Shown one piece after another: positions 45,374 to 53,836 of a stretch of DNA of 64,000 nucleotides (its first letter is position 1; every line of letters starts with the position of its first letter). This DNA is from Egaibacter danicus (GTDB lineage: Bacteria > Pseudomonadota > Gammaproteobacteria > Burkholderiales > Burkholderiaceae_C): positions 62,001 through 126,000 of the forward strand of contig JADJII010000003.1 in the NCBI GenBank assembly GCA_016707075.1. Direction: 5' to 3'. The notes beneath the pieces are model-generated. The model did no database searches and was not told the origin of the DNA. It was given only the letters and a program-made list of their open reading frames with translations. Both the position numbers and the translations under genes were made by a program.

Positions 45374-47939
45374 ATGGATGAAATAGCAAAAAAACATCAT
45401 GCAACGGCCGGTTGGGAGCGGGTGATTGACTGCATCCGTCAAGAGATGGTGCGTCGTAAGGTGCACCCGGCGCAAACCGTGGTGCTGGTGCCCTATGCCC
45501 AACTGATGCTGGAGGCCCGTCAGGCGTGGGCCGTGGCCTTGACGACGCCCGGTTTTGTTCCCCGATTTGAGACCACGATGAACTGGACGCGCAGCCTGGA
45601 CGGGTTCGCGCCTGGGGGCGACGACCTGTGCATGGACCCTGCGCGCGATGTGTTGACGGCTGCCTCATTGCTGGCGCGCGCCGGCATGGCTCCCCAGCAA
45701 AATGCCTTGGCCGGACGCCTGATGGCTGCCGCGTGGAGCCTGGCCAGACTGGCCGCGTCCGTCGCCCCCGGGGAGCGCCTGGCCTGGGGCACCCGGATGG
45801 CGACGGGGTTGACAGCTGACATGACGGCCCCTGTGCTGGAGCTGGAGGCGCGCCTGGGGCGCATCGCGTTGGCCTGGGCGGCCAGCTCCAGCTATCCGAC
45901 CGATCGGGTGTTTGCCGCGCGGGCAGAGCTGGTTGTTGTTCTGGAAGGCTTTCAGTCCGAACCCCTCGCGCAGGCCCTGCAACAGCTTTGGGGTGACCGT
46001 GTGGTTGCCTTGCCGCTGGACACGGCCGATACCGCCGACACAGCGGCGCAGTCGCGTGAACGTGGCTTGTTGAACAGCTCGGTGTCCCTGCACGCTGCAC
46101 TGGACTTGCAGGACGAAGCCCACCGCGCCGCAGCCTGCGTGCTCGCCCATCTGGCTGCAGGCCGCAGCCCGGTGGCGCTCGTGGCGCAAGACCGGGTACT
46201 GACCCGGCAGGTGCGTGCCTTGCTGGGTGAGCGTGGCGTGGCGGTACGGGATGAAACGGGTTGGAAGCTGTCCACCACGCGTGCGGCCGCCGGGCTGATG
46301 GGCTTGCTGCGTGCGTGTGTCTGGGACGCTTCAACCGATGCCGTGCTGGACTGGCTCAAGAATGCCCCAGCGTTTGAGCCTGCAGCAGTGGCCGAGCTGG
46401 AGGCCGGTTTGCGCAAAGCCGGGACACGCGAATGGCGGCAGGTTCCTGCCACGGACGGCATCGCGCAGCGGGTACAACTGTTGTGTGAAGCGCTGCAACC
46501 CGGCAGGTCGGTGACGGCCTGGCTGCATGACGTACGTACCGCGCTGGAGAGTGCCGGGCAGTGGGTTGCACTGAACAATGACCCTGCTGGCGAAGCCGTG
46601 TTGACGGCCTTGAGTCTGCGCGAAGGCGCTGATGCGGCATTTGCCGATGTGGCGGGCCGCCTCAGCCTGAATGACTTCACCGCCTGGGTCAGCCAGACGC
46701 TGGAGGCGGCCAGCTTTTTGCCAGCGCACCCGGCGCAGGCGCAGGTGGTTATCCTGCCGCTCAGCCAGTTGCTGGGGCGTGTATTGCCTGCCGTGGTGCT
46801 GCCGGGCTGTGACGAGATGCGCATGCCGGTGTCACCCGAGCCGCCAGACAACTGGACGCCTGCGCAACGTCAATGGCTCGGCTTGCCTTCACGTGCCGAG
46901 CTGGCTGCTGCGTTGCGAGCGTCGTGGCAATACGCGCTGAAGTCACCGTGGCTGGATGTGTTGTGGCGCACCAGCGAAGGCGGTGAACGCCTGATGCCCA
47001 GCGGCTTTGTGCAGGCGCTGCTGCTCCAAAACGCAGCCAACCCCGGGGACCCGGCTCTGGCCCCGACGCCCGATCCGCGGGTGTTGCGTGAGCTGCAGGC
47101 GCAACCCTCCAGCATGCCGCAGCCGGTGGGGCAGGCGCTGACAATCTCGCGCCTGTCGGCCAGCGCCTATGACGATCTGCGTAGTTGCCCGTATCGGTTC
47201 TTTGCGCTGCGCCAGCTCAAATTACAGGAAGACGACGAGCTGGACACGAGCGTGAGCAAGCGCGACTTTGGTACCTGGCTGCACAGCCTGCTCAGGCACT
47301 TTCCACGAGGCATTAAAAACCACGCCAGACCCCGATTTATATGCGCGGGTAGCTATGATAAATGTAGCGTCCGTGCAGGCGACCACCGATCTGGGTTTGT
47401 CGGACGCTGAGTTCTTGCCATTCGCTGCATCCTGGCCCCGCGTGCGGGATGGCTATCTGGAGTGGCTTGCCAAACACGAAGCCACTGGCGCCCGTTTTGA
47501 CCAGGCCGAAGTGCAGCGGGAGATGCCGCTGGGCGCCATCACGCTGATGGGCCGCATCGACCGCATTGACCACAACGCGGATGGCAGCGCATTGGTCATG
47601 GATTACAAAACCGAGAGCGACACCCAGACGCGGGAACGCATCAAGGACGCGCTCGAGGACACGCAGCTGGCGTTTTACGCAGCCTTGCTGAGCGACGACA
47701 CGCTGGCTGCGGCGTATGTCAACGTGGGTGAGAAAGACGGCACCCGTACCCACCAGCAGCACGACATTGTGGTGCTGCGCGACCATTTGCTGGAAGGCAT
47801 TCAGCACGATATGGGACGCATCGCCAGCGGCGCCGGGATGCCCGCGCTGGGGGAGGGCATGGCCTGCGAATATTGCGCTGCGCGTGGCCTGTGTCGCAAA
47901 GACTTTTGGGAACAACGCCCCGGCGAAGGTGCTGCATGA
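45374..47939 (+). pseudogene. AddB-like helicase/PD-(D/E)XK exonuclease, single-base frameshift
   Basis: The gene encodes the inactive-helicase plus nuclease partner of an AddAB-type double-strand-break repair enzyme, about 855 residues if intact. Reading from 45374 is good up to FGTWLHSLLRHF (about residue 642). The frame then turns to nonsense and stops at 47410. Homology continues in the +1 frame from 47303 (HEALK) to 47939, including the nuclease core ALVMDYKTESD. Four cysteines of a probable Fe-S staple are split across the break (LRSCPYRFF; CEYCAARGLC). Removing one T from TTT at 47300-47302 restores HFHEALK. A 49-bp element copy sits 17 bases further on. Confidence 0.8.
47319..47367 (+). 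repeat. 49-bp dispersed element, copy E (inside AddB-like gene)
   Basis: It matches at CCAG, CCCCG, TATATGCGCGGGTAGCTATG and the terminal GTAG. In the downstream (correct) frame it is read in phase 1 and gives TTPDPDLYARVAMINV, aligned with copy A's peptide. It lies 17 bases after the frameshift. Confidence 0.85.
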
Positions 47940-50900
47940 GCGAACAACAACCCGCCTACCAGCACAACGGCAACCCCGTTTCTGCAGACGCTTTTTATGC
48001 CATCGCCTGCAACCCTGCCCGCAGCGTTGCCGTCGAGGCCTGCGCGGGTGCCGGCAAAACCTGGATGCTGGTCTCACGCATCATCCGCGCGCTGCTGGAC
48101 GGTGTGGATGCAACCGATGGCCATTTGCAGGTGCAGCCGCATGAAATTCTGGCCATCACCTTCACCAAGCGTGCGGCCAGCGAGATGCGCGAGCGGCTGT
48201 ACCAGTGGCTGGAGGCGTTTGCGGTGGCCGATCACGACACGCTGCAAAAAGAGCTGGACATGCGTGGTGTACAGGTTAAAAAAGGCCTGCAGCCCTCGCC
48301 GGATATGCCTGAGCGGCTATCAAATTTGTATCAAAGCGTGCTGGCTACCGGGCGGCAGGTGCAGATTCGCACCTTTCACAGCTGGTTTGCTGCGTTGCTG
48401 CGTAGCGCGCCGCTGGCGGTGTTGCAGCAGATGGAGCTGCCGCTGAATTACGAGTTGCTGGAAGACGATGCACCGGCCAAGACGCTGGTGTGGCGGCGCT
48501 TTTATGCCGCGCTGGCAGCCGATGCGCCGCGCAAGACTGACTTTGAATCGGTGGTGTTCGACTACGGACGCGCCCAGACGCTGAAGGCGCTGGAAACGGC
48601 GCTGGACAAACGCGTGGAATTTGCGCTGGCCGATGCGCGGGGTGTGGTGGATGGTTCGGTGCAGCATTTCACTGCGCAATTCACGGAATTCGGCGGGCTC
48701 GAAACCCCTGAAGAGTGGTTGACGGCGAATCATCCACGTCTTCATGCGCTCCGTGATGCGGCGGTGGTTCTGGGTCGCGCCAGTGCGCCATCGTTCTCGG
48801 CTGCGGGCGTTGCGCTGGAACAGGCATTGACAGTGGGCGACATGTCTGCCGCGTTCGACGCGCTGCTCACCCAAAAAGGAACGCCCCGCAAGTTCGGTGA
48901 AAAGATTGTCGGCATCGAGCAGGTGCGTATGGCACAAGACCTCGTTTTACGGGTCGTTGCCGCCCGCCACCAGCACGACGCCTGGCTGTACCAGCAGCGC
49001 ATGGCGCGCCTCACCCGGGTGCTGATCGCCGAGTTTGCTGCCCTCAAGCGCGAGCGCGGATGGGTGGACATGAATGATGTGGAGCGCGCCGCGCTGGTGA
49101 TGCTGGGTGACCCCGTGCTCTCGGGCTGGGTGCAACAGCGCCTTGATGCCCGCATCAGGCACCTGCTGATCGACGAGTTTCAGGACACCAACCCGCTGCA
49201 GTGGCAGGCGCTGCTGTCGTGGCTCAGCAGTTACGCGGGCAGTGGCGGCGGTGCGCAGGCGCCCAGCGTGTTCATCGTAGGCGACCCCAAGCAGAGCATC
49301 TACCGGTTTCGCCGGGCCGAGCCGCAGGTGTTTCGCGCGGCGCAGGCGTTTGTGCGCGAAGGGCTGGGCGGCGACCTGCTCAGTTGCGACCACACGCGGC
49401 GCAATGCCCGTCAGGTGATGGCCACTGTTAACGCGGCGATGGCTGTGGCACGTGAGGAAGACCATTACCAAGGGTTTCGTGAACACACCACCAGCTCGAC
49501 CGAGGTCGGTTTGGTGGGCAAGTTGCCGCCGATATCCAGGACAGCCAGGGCACCCGGAAATACGCCCCGCGATGCCAGCGTGGAAGACGCCGTCTGGCGC
49601 GACAGCCTCACCACGCCGCGCGAGACGGTTGAAGACACTGTGCGCACCCTGGAAGCACGCCAGGCCGCGCGCTGGATAGCCGGGCAAGTAGCTGCCGGGC
49701 TGCCGCCGCAGGAAATCATGGTGTTGTCGCGCAAGCGGGCCGGGCTGCTGCCCCTGCAGAATGAGTTGCGCGCCTTGGGTATTCCTGCCCAGATTGGCGA
49801 GAAAACCGAGCTGATAGCCTGCTGCGAGGTGCTGGACGTGGTGGCGCTGCTGGACGTGCTGGTGTCGCCGCAGCACGACCTGTCGCTGGCCCGTGCGCTG
49901 AAGTCGCCGTTGTTTGGCTTGCCGGATGAATCGCTGGTGGAACTGGCCTTGTTGCGCCGCGAGATCAATGCATCGTGGTTTGATTTGCTACAAAAAACGG
50001 AGCTGCTCACGCATAGCTTGAAAGGGCTAGGTGTCATTTTGATACGATGGAAGGCATGGCTGGACCAGTTGCCGCCGCATGATGCGCTGCAGGCCATTTA
50101 TGCCGATGGTGACGTGCTGGCCCGCTTTGCAGTGGCAGCGCCCGCCACGCAGCGCGACACCGTGCTGGCCAACCTGCAGTCACTGGTGGGCATGTCGCTG
50201 CAAATGGGTGGCGGCCGTTTTGCCACTCCCTATGCTTTTGTCAGGGCGCTCAAGGCGGGTGGTGTTGTCGCACCCGCGGCGGTCAACCCGCAGGCGGTGC
50301 GCCTGCTCACCATCCACGGTGCCAAGGGGCTGGAAGCGCAGGTCGTGCTGCTGCTGGACACCGACACACCCGAGCGCAACGCCGAGACCATGGGAGTGCT
50401 GGTGGACTGGCCAGGCGAGGCGGCATTCCCGGCCAAATTTGTGTTTCTCGCCAGCGAGAGCCAGCCACCGGCCTGCGCCGTGGCGACGCTGGAGGCCGAG
50501 CGGGCCGAGCGTGGGCGCGAAGAGCTCAATGCGCTGTATGTGGCGCTCACGCGAGCCCGGCACACGCTGGTCCTGTCATCCATCGAGCCGTATCGCGACG
50601 CACAACGCAGCTGGTGGCAGCGGCTGAGTGATCTGATGCCGGAGGTAACGAACCTGCCCGATGCGGCGCAGCATGTTTTAGCGCAGCCACTAACCGGACG
50701 GGTCACTTTTTACATCAAGGAACTGCCACCAGCCCCCGTCAAATCTGCGCAGATCGCTATCCAAACAGAAGCGGAAATTCACCGCGCTGAAGACAACCCG
50801 GTTGTTTCCCGCATCGGCCAGGCCATGCACCGTTTGCTGGAGTGGGGCGATGCGTCCGACGCCAACGCATCGGCGGCGGCCTTCGAGTTTGAGCTGTCGC

Positions 50901-51235
50901 CCTCGCAGGGCGCGCAGGCCCTGTCACTGGCGCAGCGTATCCTCCAGGGTGCGGGCGCCTGGGTGTGGGACCACGCCGTGGTCGGCTGGCAAGAGAATGA
51001 AGTGGAGTTGATGTACCAGGGTGAGCCGCTGCGGCTGGACCGCCTGGTGCAACGCAAGGACACGCTGGACTGGTGGGTGCTGGACTACAAATCGGCCCAT
51101 GCCCCCCAAGACGAGCCGGAGCTGGTGGCGCAATTGCAAAACTACCGCGACGCGGTGCAGGCCATCTACCCGGATGCCACTGTAAAAGCCGCATTCCTGA
51201 CGGGGCAGGGCGAACTGGTGGAACTGCCTGCGTGA
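47936..51235 (+). CDS. AddA/RecB-like UvrD helicase-nuclease
   Basis: A 1099-residue superfamily 1 helicase with a C-terminal nuclease. Walker A is CAGAGKTWMLV (about residue 37), motif II LLIDEFQDTNPLQW, motif III VGDPKQSIYRFR, motif V TIHGAKGLEAQVV and motif VI YVALTRARHTLV. The nuclease has WVLDYKSAHAP and QLQNYRDAV. The start ATG overlaps the AddB-like stop. With AddB it would resect double-strand breaks for RecA. Three dispersed-element copies lie within it, at residues 116-132, 685-701 and 930-946, all keeping the frame open. Confidence 0.92.
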   Translation: MSEQQPAYQHNGNPVSADAFYAIACNPARSVAVEACAGAGKTWMLVSRIIRALLDGVDATDGHLQVQPHEILAITFTKRAASEMRERLYQWLEAFAVADHDTLQKELDMRGVQVKKGLQPSPDMPERLSNLYQSVLATGRQVQIRTFHSWFAALLRSAPLAVLQQMELPLNYELLEDDAPAKTLVWRRFYAALAADAPRKTDFESVVFDYGRAQTLKALETALDKRVEFALADARGVVDGSVQHFTAQFTEFGGLETPEEWLTANHPRLHALRDAAVVLGRASAPSFSAAGVALEQALTVGDMSAAFDALLTQKGTPRKFGEKIVGIEQVRMAQDLVLRVVAARHQHDAWLYQQRMARLTRVLIAEFAALKRERGWVDMNDVERAALVMLGDPVLSGWVQQRLDARIRHLLIDEFQDTNPLQWQALLSWLSSYAGSGGGAQAPSVFIVGDPKQSIYRFRRAEPQVFRAAQAFVREGLGGDLLSCDHTRRNARQVMATVNAAMAVAREEDHYQGFREHTTSSTEVGLVGKLPPISRTARAPGNTPRDASVEDAVWRDSLTTPRETVEDTVRTLEARQAARWIAGQVAAGLPPQEIMVLSRKRAGLLPLQNELRALGIPAQIGEKTELIACCEVLDVVALLDVLVSPQHDLSLARALKSPLFGLPDESLVELALLRREINASWFDLLQKTELLTHSLKGLGVILIRWKAWLDQLPPHDALQAIYADGDVLARFAVAAPATQRDTVLANLQSLVGMSLQMGGGRFATPYAFVRALKAGGVVAPAAVNPQAVRLLTIHGAKGLEAQVVLLLDTDTPERNAETMGVLVDWPGEAAFPAKFVFLASESQPPACAVATLEAERAERGREELNALYVALTRARHTLVLSSIEPYRDAQRSWWQRLSDLMPEVTNLPDAAQHVLAQPLTGRVTFYIKELPPAPVKSAQIAIQTEAEIHRAEDNPVVSRIGQAMHRLLEWGDASDANASAAAFEFELSPSQGAQALSLAQRILQGAGAWVWDHAVVGWQENEVELMYQGEPLRLDRLVQRKDTLDWWVLDYKSAHAPQDEPELVAQLQNYRDAVQAIYPDATVKAAFLTGQGELVELPA
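48283..48331 (+). repeat. 49-bp dispersed element, copy I (inside AddA-like gene)
   Basis: It matches at GGCCTGCAGCCCTCG, ATATGCCTGAGCGGCTATCA, with an A-run upstream. It is read in phase 2 (codons start at column 2), the phase in which most copies hold TAG at columns 8-10 and 47-49. Here those triplets are CAG and TAT, so the frame stays open. Confidence 0.8.
49988..50036 (-). repeat. 49-bp dispersed element, copy G (inside AddA-like gene, inverted)
   Basis: On the minus strand it reads CACCTAGCCC, CTATGCGTGAGCAGCT and a terminal GTAG. The host gene is read through its complement (LQKTELLTHSLKGLGV). Confidence 0.8.
50723..50771 (+). repeat. 49-bp dispersed element, copy J (inside AddA-like gene, diverged)
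   Basis: It matches at GCCACCAGCCCCCGTCAAAT, CTGCGC and GCTATC but has lost the terminal ATAG (AGAAG). It is read in phase 1, giving LPPAPVKSAQIAIQTE, which aligns with copy A's WPLAPVEYARAAIKNI. Confidence 0.65.
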
Positions 51236-51270
51236 CATACAAACATTAGAAATATAAAGTCAGGAGAAGA

Positions 51271-52527
51271 ATGAAAAAAGTGATCGTGGTGGGCGGTGGA
51301 CCCGCCGGTTTGATGGCGGCTGATGTGCTCTGCAGCGCAGGTGTTTCCGTCGATGTGTATGACGCCATGCCCTCCGTGGGCCGCAAGTTTTTGCTGGCCG
51401 GAAAGGGTGGTTTGAACCTGACCCATTCCGAACCTGCCGATATTTTTGTGACCCGTTTTGGTGCCCGGCGCGGGCAGATCGAGCCCCTGCTGGCAACCTT
51501 TGGTGCTGCACAAGTTCGTGACTGGGCGAAGACGCTGGGCGTGGACACCTTTGTTGGTACGTCGGGGCGCGTGTTCCCCACGGACATGAAGGCCGCGCCA
51601 TTGCTTCGCGCGTGGCTGCATCGCCTGCGTTATCCCGAAACTGGACAAGCGGTGCGTTTTCACATGCGGCACCGGTGGACGGGCTGGCAGTCTGACGGTG
51701 CAGTGGGTGCGCAGCTGAAGTTTGAGACGCCGGGTGGCGAGGTCACGGCGCAGGCCGACGCCGTAGTGCTGGCATTGGGTGGCAGCAGCTGGGCGCGTCT
51801 GGGGTCGGACGGTGCCTGGGTGCCCCTGCTGGCTGCGCGCGGCGTGGCGGTGGCGCCGCTGCTGCCGTCCAACTGTGGCTTTGATGTGGCGGGTGGCTGG
51901 AGCGGGCATTTCACAAGCCGGTTTGCGGGCCAGCCTTTCAAATCGGTCGCCATTCAATTCACGAACTCGCAAGGCCAGCGGTTCGAGCGCCGGGGAGAAT
52001 TTGTGGCCACGGCCACCGGCGTGGAGGGCAGCCTGATCTATGCCGCATCCAGCCTGCTGCGCGACGAGATCGCCGCGAAGGGCGCCGCCACGTTTGATCT
52101 GGACCTGCTGCCTGATTTTTCGCCCGAGCGGGTGCTGGCGGAGGTGACCCACCCCCGCGGATCACGCTCGCTGTCGAGCCACCTGAAAAGCCGGCTGGGT
52201 ATTGACGGCATCAAGGCGGCAATCCTTTACGAATTGCTGTCCAAGGCCGACGTTGCGGATGCGCCCAAACTGGCAGCCGCCATCAAGGCGCTGCCCATTC
52301 GTCTGGTGGCCACCCGTCCGATCGATGAAGCCATCAGCAGCGCAGGCGGTGTGCCTTTCGAGGCAATGGACCACGGCCTGATGCTGAATGCGTTGCCGGG
52401 CGTTTTTTGCGCCGGTGAAATGCTGGATTGGGAAGCGCCAACCGGTGGCTATCTGTTGACGGCCTGTCTGGCCAGTGGCAAGCGGGCCGGGGAAGGTGCC
52501 CTGAAATATTTGGCTGGAATCGCTTGA
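51271..52527 (+). CDS. FAD-dependent oxidoreductase of the HI0933/BaiN-like family
   Basis: A 418-residue flavoprotein. The N-terminal dinucleotide motif is VVGGGPAGLMAADVL, followed by KFLLAGKGGLNLTHSE. A middle ALGGSSWARLGSDG and the C-terminal FCAGEMLDWEAPTGGYLLTACL complete the family pattern. The subfamily resembles TIGR03862 flavoproteins; the reaction is unknown. AGGAGAAG lies just before the ATG. It follows addA by 35 bases. Confidence 0.88.
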   Translation: MKKVIVVGGGPAGLMAADVLCSAGVSVDVYDAMPSVGRKFLLAGKGGLNLTHSEPADIFVTRFGARRGQIEPLLATFGAAQVRDWAKTLGVDTFVGTSGRVFPTDMKAAPLLRAWLHRLRYPETGQAVRFHMRHRWTGWQSDGAVGAQLKFETPGGEVTAQADAVVLALGGSSWARLGSDGAWVPLLAARGVAVAPLLPSNCGFDVAGGWSGHFTSRFAGQPFKSVAIQFTNSQGQRFERRGEFVATATGVEGSLIYAASSLLRDEIAAKGAATFDLDLLPDFSPERVLAEVTHPRGSRSLSSHLKSRLGIDGIKAAILYELLSKADVADAPKLAAAIKALPIRLVATRPIDEAISSAGGVPFEAMDHGLMLNALPGVFCAGEMLDWEAPTGGYLLTACLASGKRAGEGALKYLAGIA

Positions 52528-52607
52528 AGATTGCTGCAGCTTTCAGGGGAAGTCATTAGAATTCGCGGCACCCGGGCGAAGATCCAGCGGGCTACATCAG
52601 GACGACA

Positions 52608-52793
52608 ATGGAAAACGACACCACGATACCTTCCCTGCTTGGAGCAATCAATACCATTCCATCAGGTTTGGGGCCGATGGCCAGCAATCGCTCCAAACCG
52701 CGCCCCGAGCCAGGTGTCTCATTGGTAAAAATTGCAGTCTTGATGGTTCTCGGTACTTTGCTGGTGGTTGCGGTACGCTACTTCACGCGCTAG
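52608..52793 (+). CDS. Small hypothetical membrane protein
   Basis: A 61-residue frame starting MENDTTIPSLLGAINTIPSG, with one hydrophobic segment near the C terminus (IAVLMVLGTLLVVAVRYF) and a basic end. CAGGA lies six bases before the ATG. It fills the gap between the flavoprotein and a convergent gene. No family is recognised; a tail-anchored small protein is plausible, but the frame could be chance. Confidence 0.4.
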   Translation: MENDTTIPSLLGAINTIPSGLGPMASNRSKPRPEPGVSLVKIAVLMVLGTLLVVAVRYFTR

Positions 52794-52802
52794 ATGCGTT
52801 GC

Positions 52803-53246
52803 TCACGTTTTGTGGGCGATACCGTGCCGGATTCTTGCCACAACCAGCCCGGCCAGGTACATGAAGCCAGAGCAGCTTAGCAGTACCAGAAAGCCGGTGA
52901 AGAATACACCGCCGATGCTTTTGAATCGTTCCCAGAGTTCGTGGTTCTCGGCATCGTTCTTCGTAAACGGCGTCTTCTGGATTTTGTAGGTGGTCCGGGT
53001 ATTGAAAATGAACCAGCAGGTTCCCCCGTCTTCAAAATAGGGCGGCTCTTTGAGCTGCTCCAGCGCACCATTGATGTAGGCATCGCAGTTCCCGCTGTTG
53101 AAATCAGCCTGCAGGTTTTTCCGGTATCCAGCATCGGCCCTCGCGCTATAAACGTAGGACTTGACCGGCATGTACAGCAGGCACCACAAGGCGAGTGCGA
53201 CGGTGAAAACCAGCCAGATGCGTTGCCAGCCGTTGAGATGTTTCAC
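52803..53246 (-). CDS. Hypothetical protein with two transmembrane helices
   Basis: A 147-residue protein with an N-terminal helix (IWLVFTVALALWCLLYMPV) and a C-terminal helix (GGVFFTGFLVLLSCSGFMYLAGLVV). These flank a hydrophilic domain of about 75 residues that contains two cysteines (NSGNCDAYI and DGGTCWFIF), which could form a disulfide outside the membrane. No family is recognised. It lies directly downstream of the SRP RNA gene. Confidence 0.65.
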   Translation of the reverse strand: MKHLNGWQRIWLVFTVALALWCLLYMPVKSYVYSARADAGYRKNLQADFNSGNCDAYINGALEQLKEPPYFEDGGTCWFIFNTRTTYKIQKTPFTKNDAENHELWERFKSIGGVFFTGFLVLLSCSGFMYLAGLVVARIRHGIAHKT

Positions 53247-53262
53247 TGCGAGAAATTAGGTT

Positions 53263-53356
53263 GACGAGCCTTGACCCCGGCACTGGCTCCACAGTTAGGG
53301 CTGCTTGGTTCCCCACCTGACCCGGTTGGCCGCTTCACCATGCGGGAAGGCCCGTC
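53263..53356 (-). ncRNA. ffs: Signal recognition particle RNA (4.5S, small bacterial type)
   Basis: Minus strand shows the diagnostic SRP core GGGTCAGGTGGGGAACCAAG followed by CAGCC, with the GGAA tetraloop and asymmetric internal loops as in E. coli 4.5S RNA (GGTCAGG, GGAA, AAGCAGCC). The ends pair: GACGGGCCTT with AAGGCTCGTC. This gives a hairpin of about 94 bases. The RNA pairs with Ffh to target membrane proteins. The exact ends are inferred from pairing. Location near dnaX is common in betaproteobacteria. Confidence 0.92.
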
Positions 53357-53385
53357 AGTTGATATTGTAAGGCTTGGCCTTGCGT

Positions 53386-53724
53386 TCAACCTTCAGTGAG
53401 GTCTTTCAGGCTGGCGCCCGCTGCATTGGTTTTGACCGAGGCGATGCCGTTTTCCATGGATGCCGCGGAGGAGTACATTTCGCTGCGCCCGATGACCTGG
53501 CCGTTTGACGACTTCAGATTGAAATAAGGCTGGCCGGATTTGGAGGTGGCTTTCTCGAAGCGCTCATCCATAGCACCGTTTTTCTTGCAGGACTCGACGC
53601 CCTGGATCGCGCTGGCTTTGGTCTCATACATCTCGCTGGTCAGGATCACCTGTCCGTTCCCGGCTTTCAGATTGAACATGAATTTTCCATTTTTGGACTT
53701 GCTGATCTCAAACTTTCCAGCCAT
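53386..53724 (-). CDS. yegP: YegP family protein (DUF1508 tandem repeat)
   Basis: A 112-residue protein made of two DUF1508 repeats: FEISKSKNGKFMFNLKAGNG and FEKATSKSGQPYFNLKSSNG, each followed by GQVI-x-x-SEMY. The family is small, soluble and of unknown function. A strong GGAG-type ribosome binding site (AACAGGAGATCG) precedes the ATG. Confidence 0.92.
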   Translation of the reverse strand: MAGKFEISKSKNGKFMFNLKAGNGQVILTSEMYETKASAIQGVESCKKNGAMDERFEKATSKSGQPYFNLKSSNGQVIGRSEMYSSAASMENGIASVKTNAAGASLKDLTEG

Positions 53725-53836
53725 AACGATCTCCTGTTAAGTGAACAAAATTGAATGATCTGCCACCAAAGCGGCGGAACAAGCCTCGCGGCATCTTTTA
53801 GTCTACCCCTATTGGCTGCACCTTAGAATCCCCCAG

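Noticed and set aside
45370..45410. GCTAT...ATAGC sequence at the start of the AddB-like gene resembling the element's hairpin
   Set aside because: The CTAGCCCTCG and ATATGCG blocks are missing upstream, so only the short hairpin-like motif is shared.
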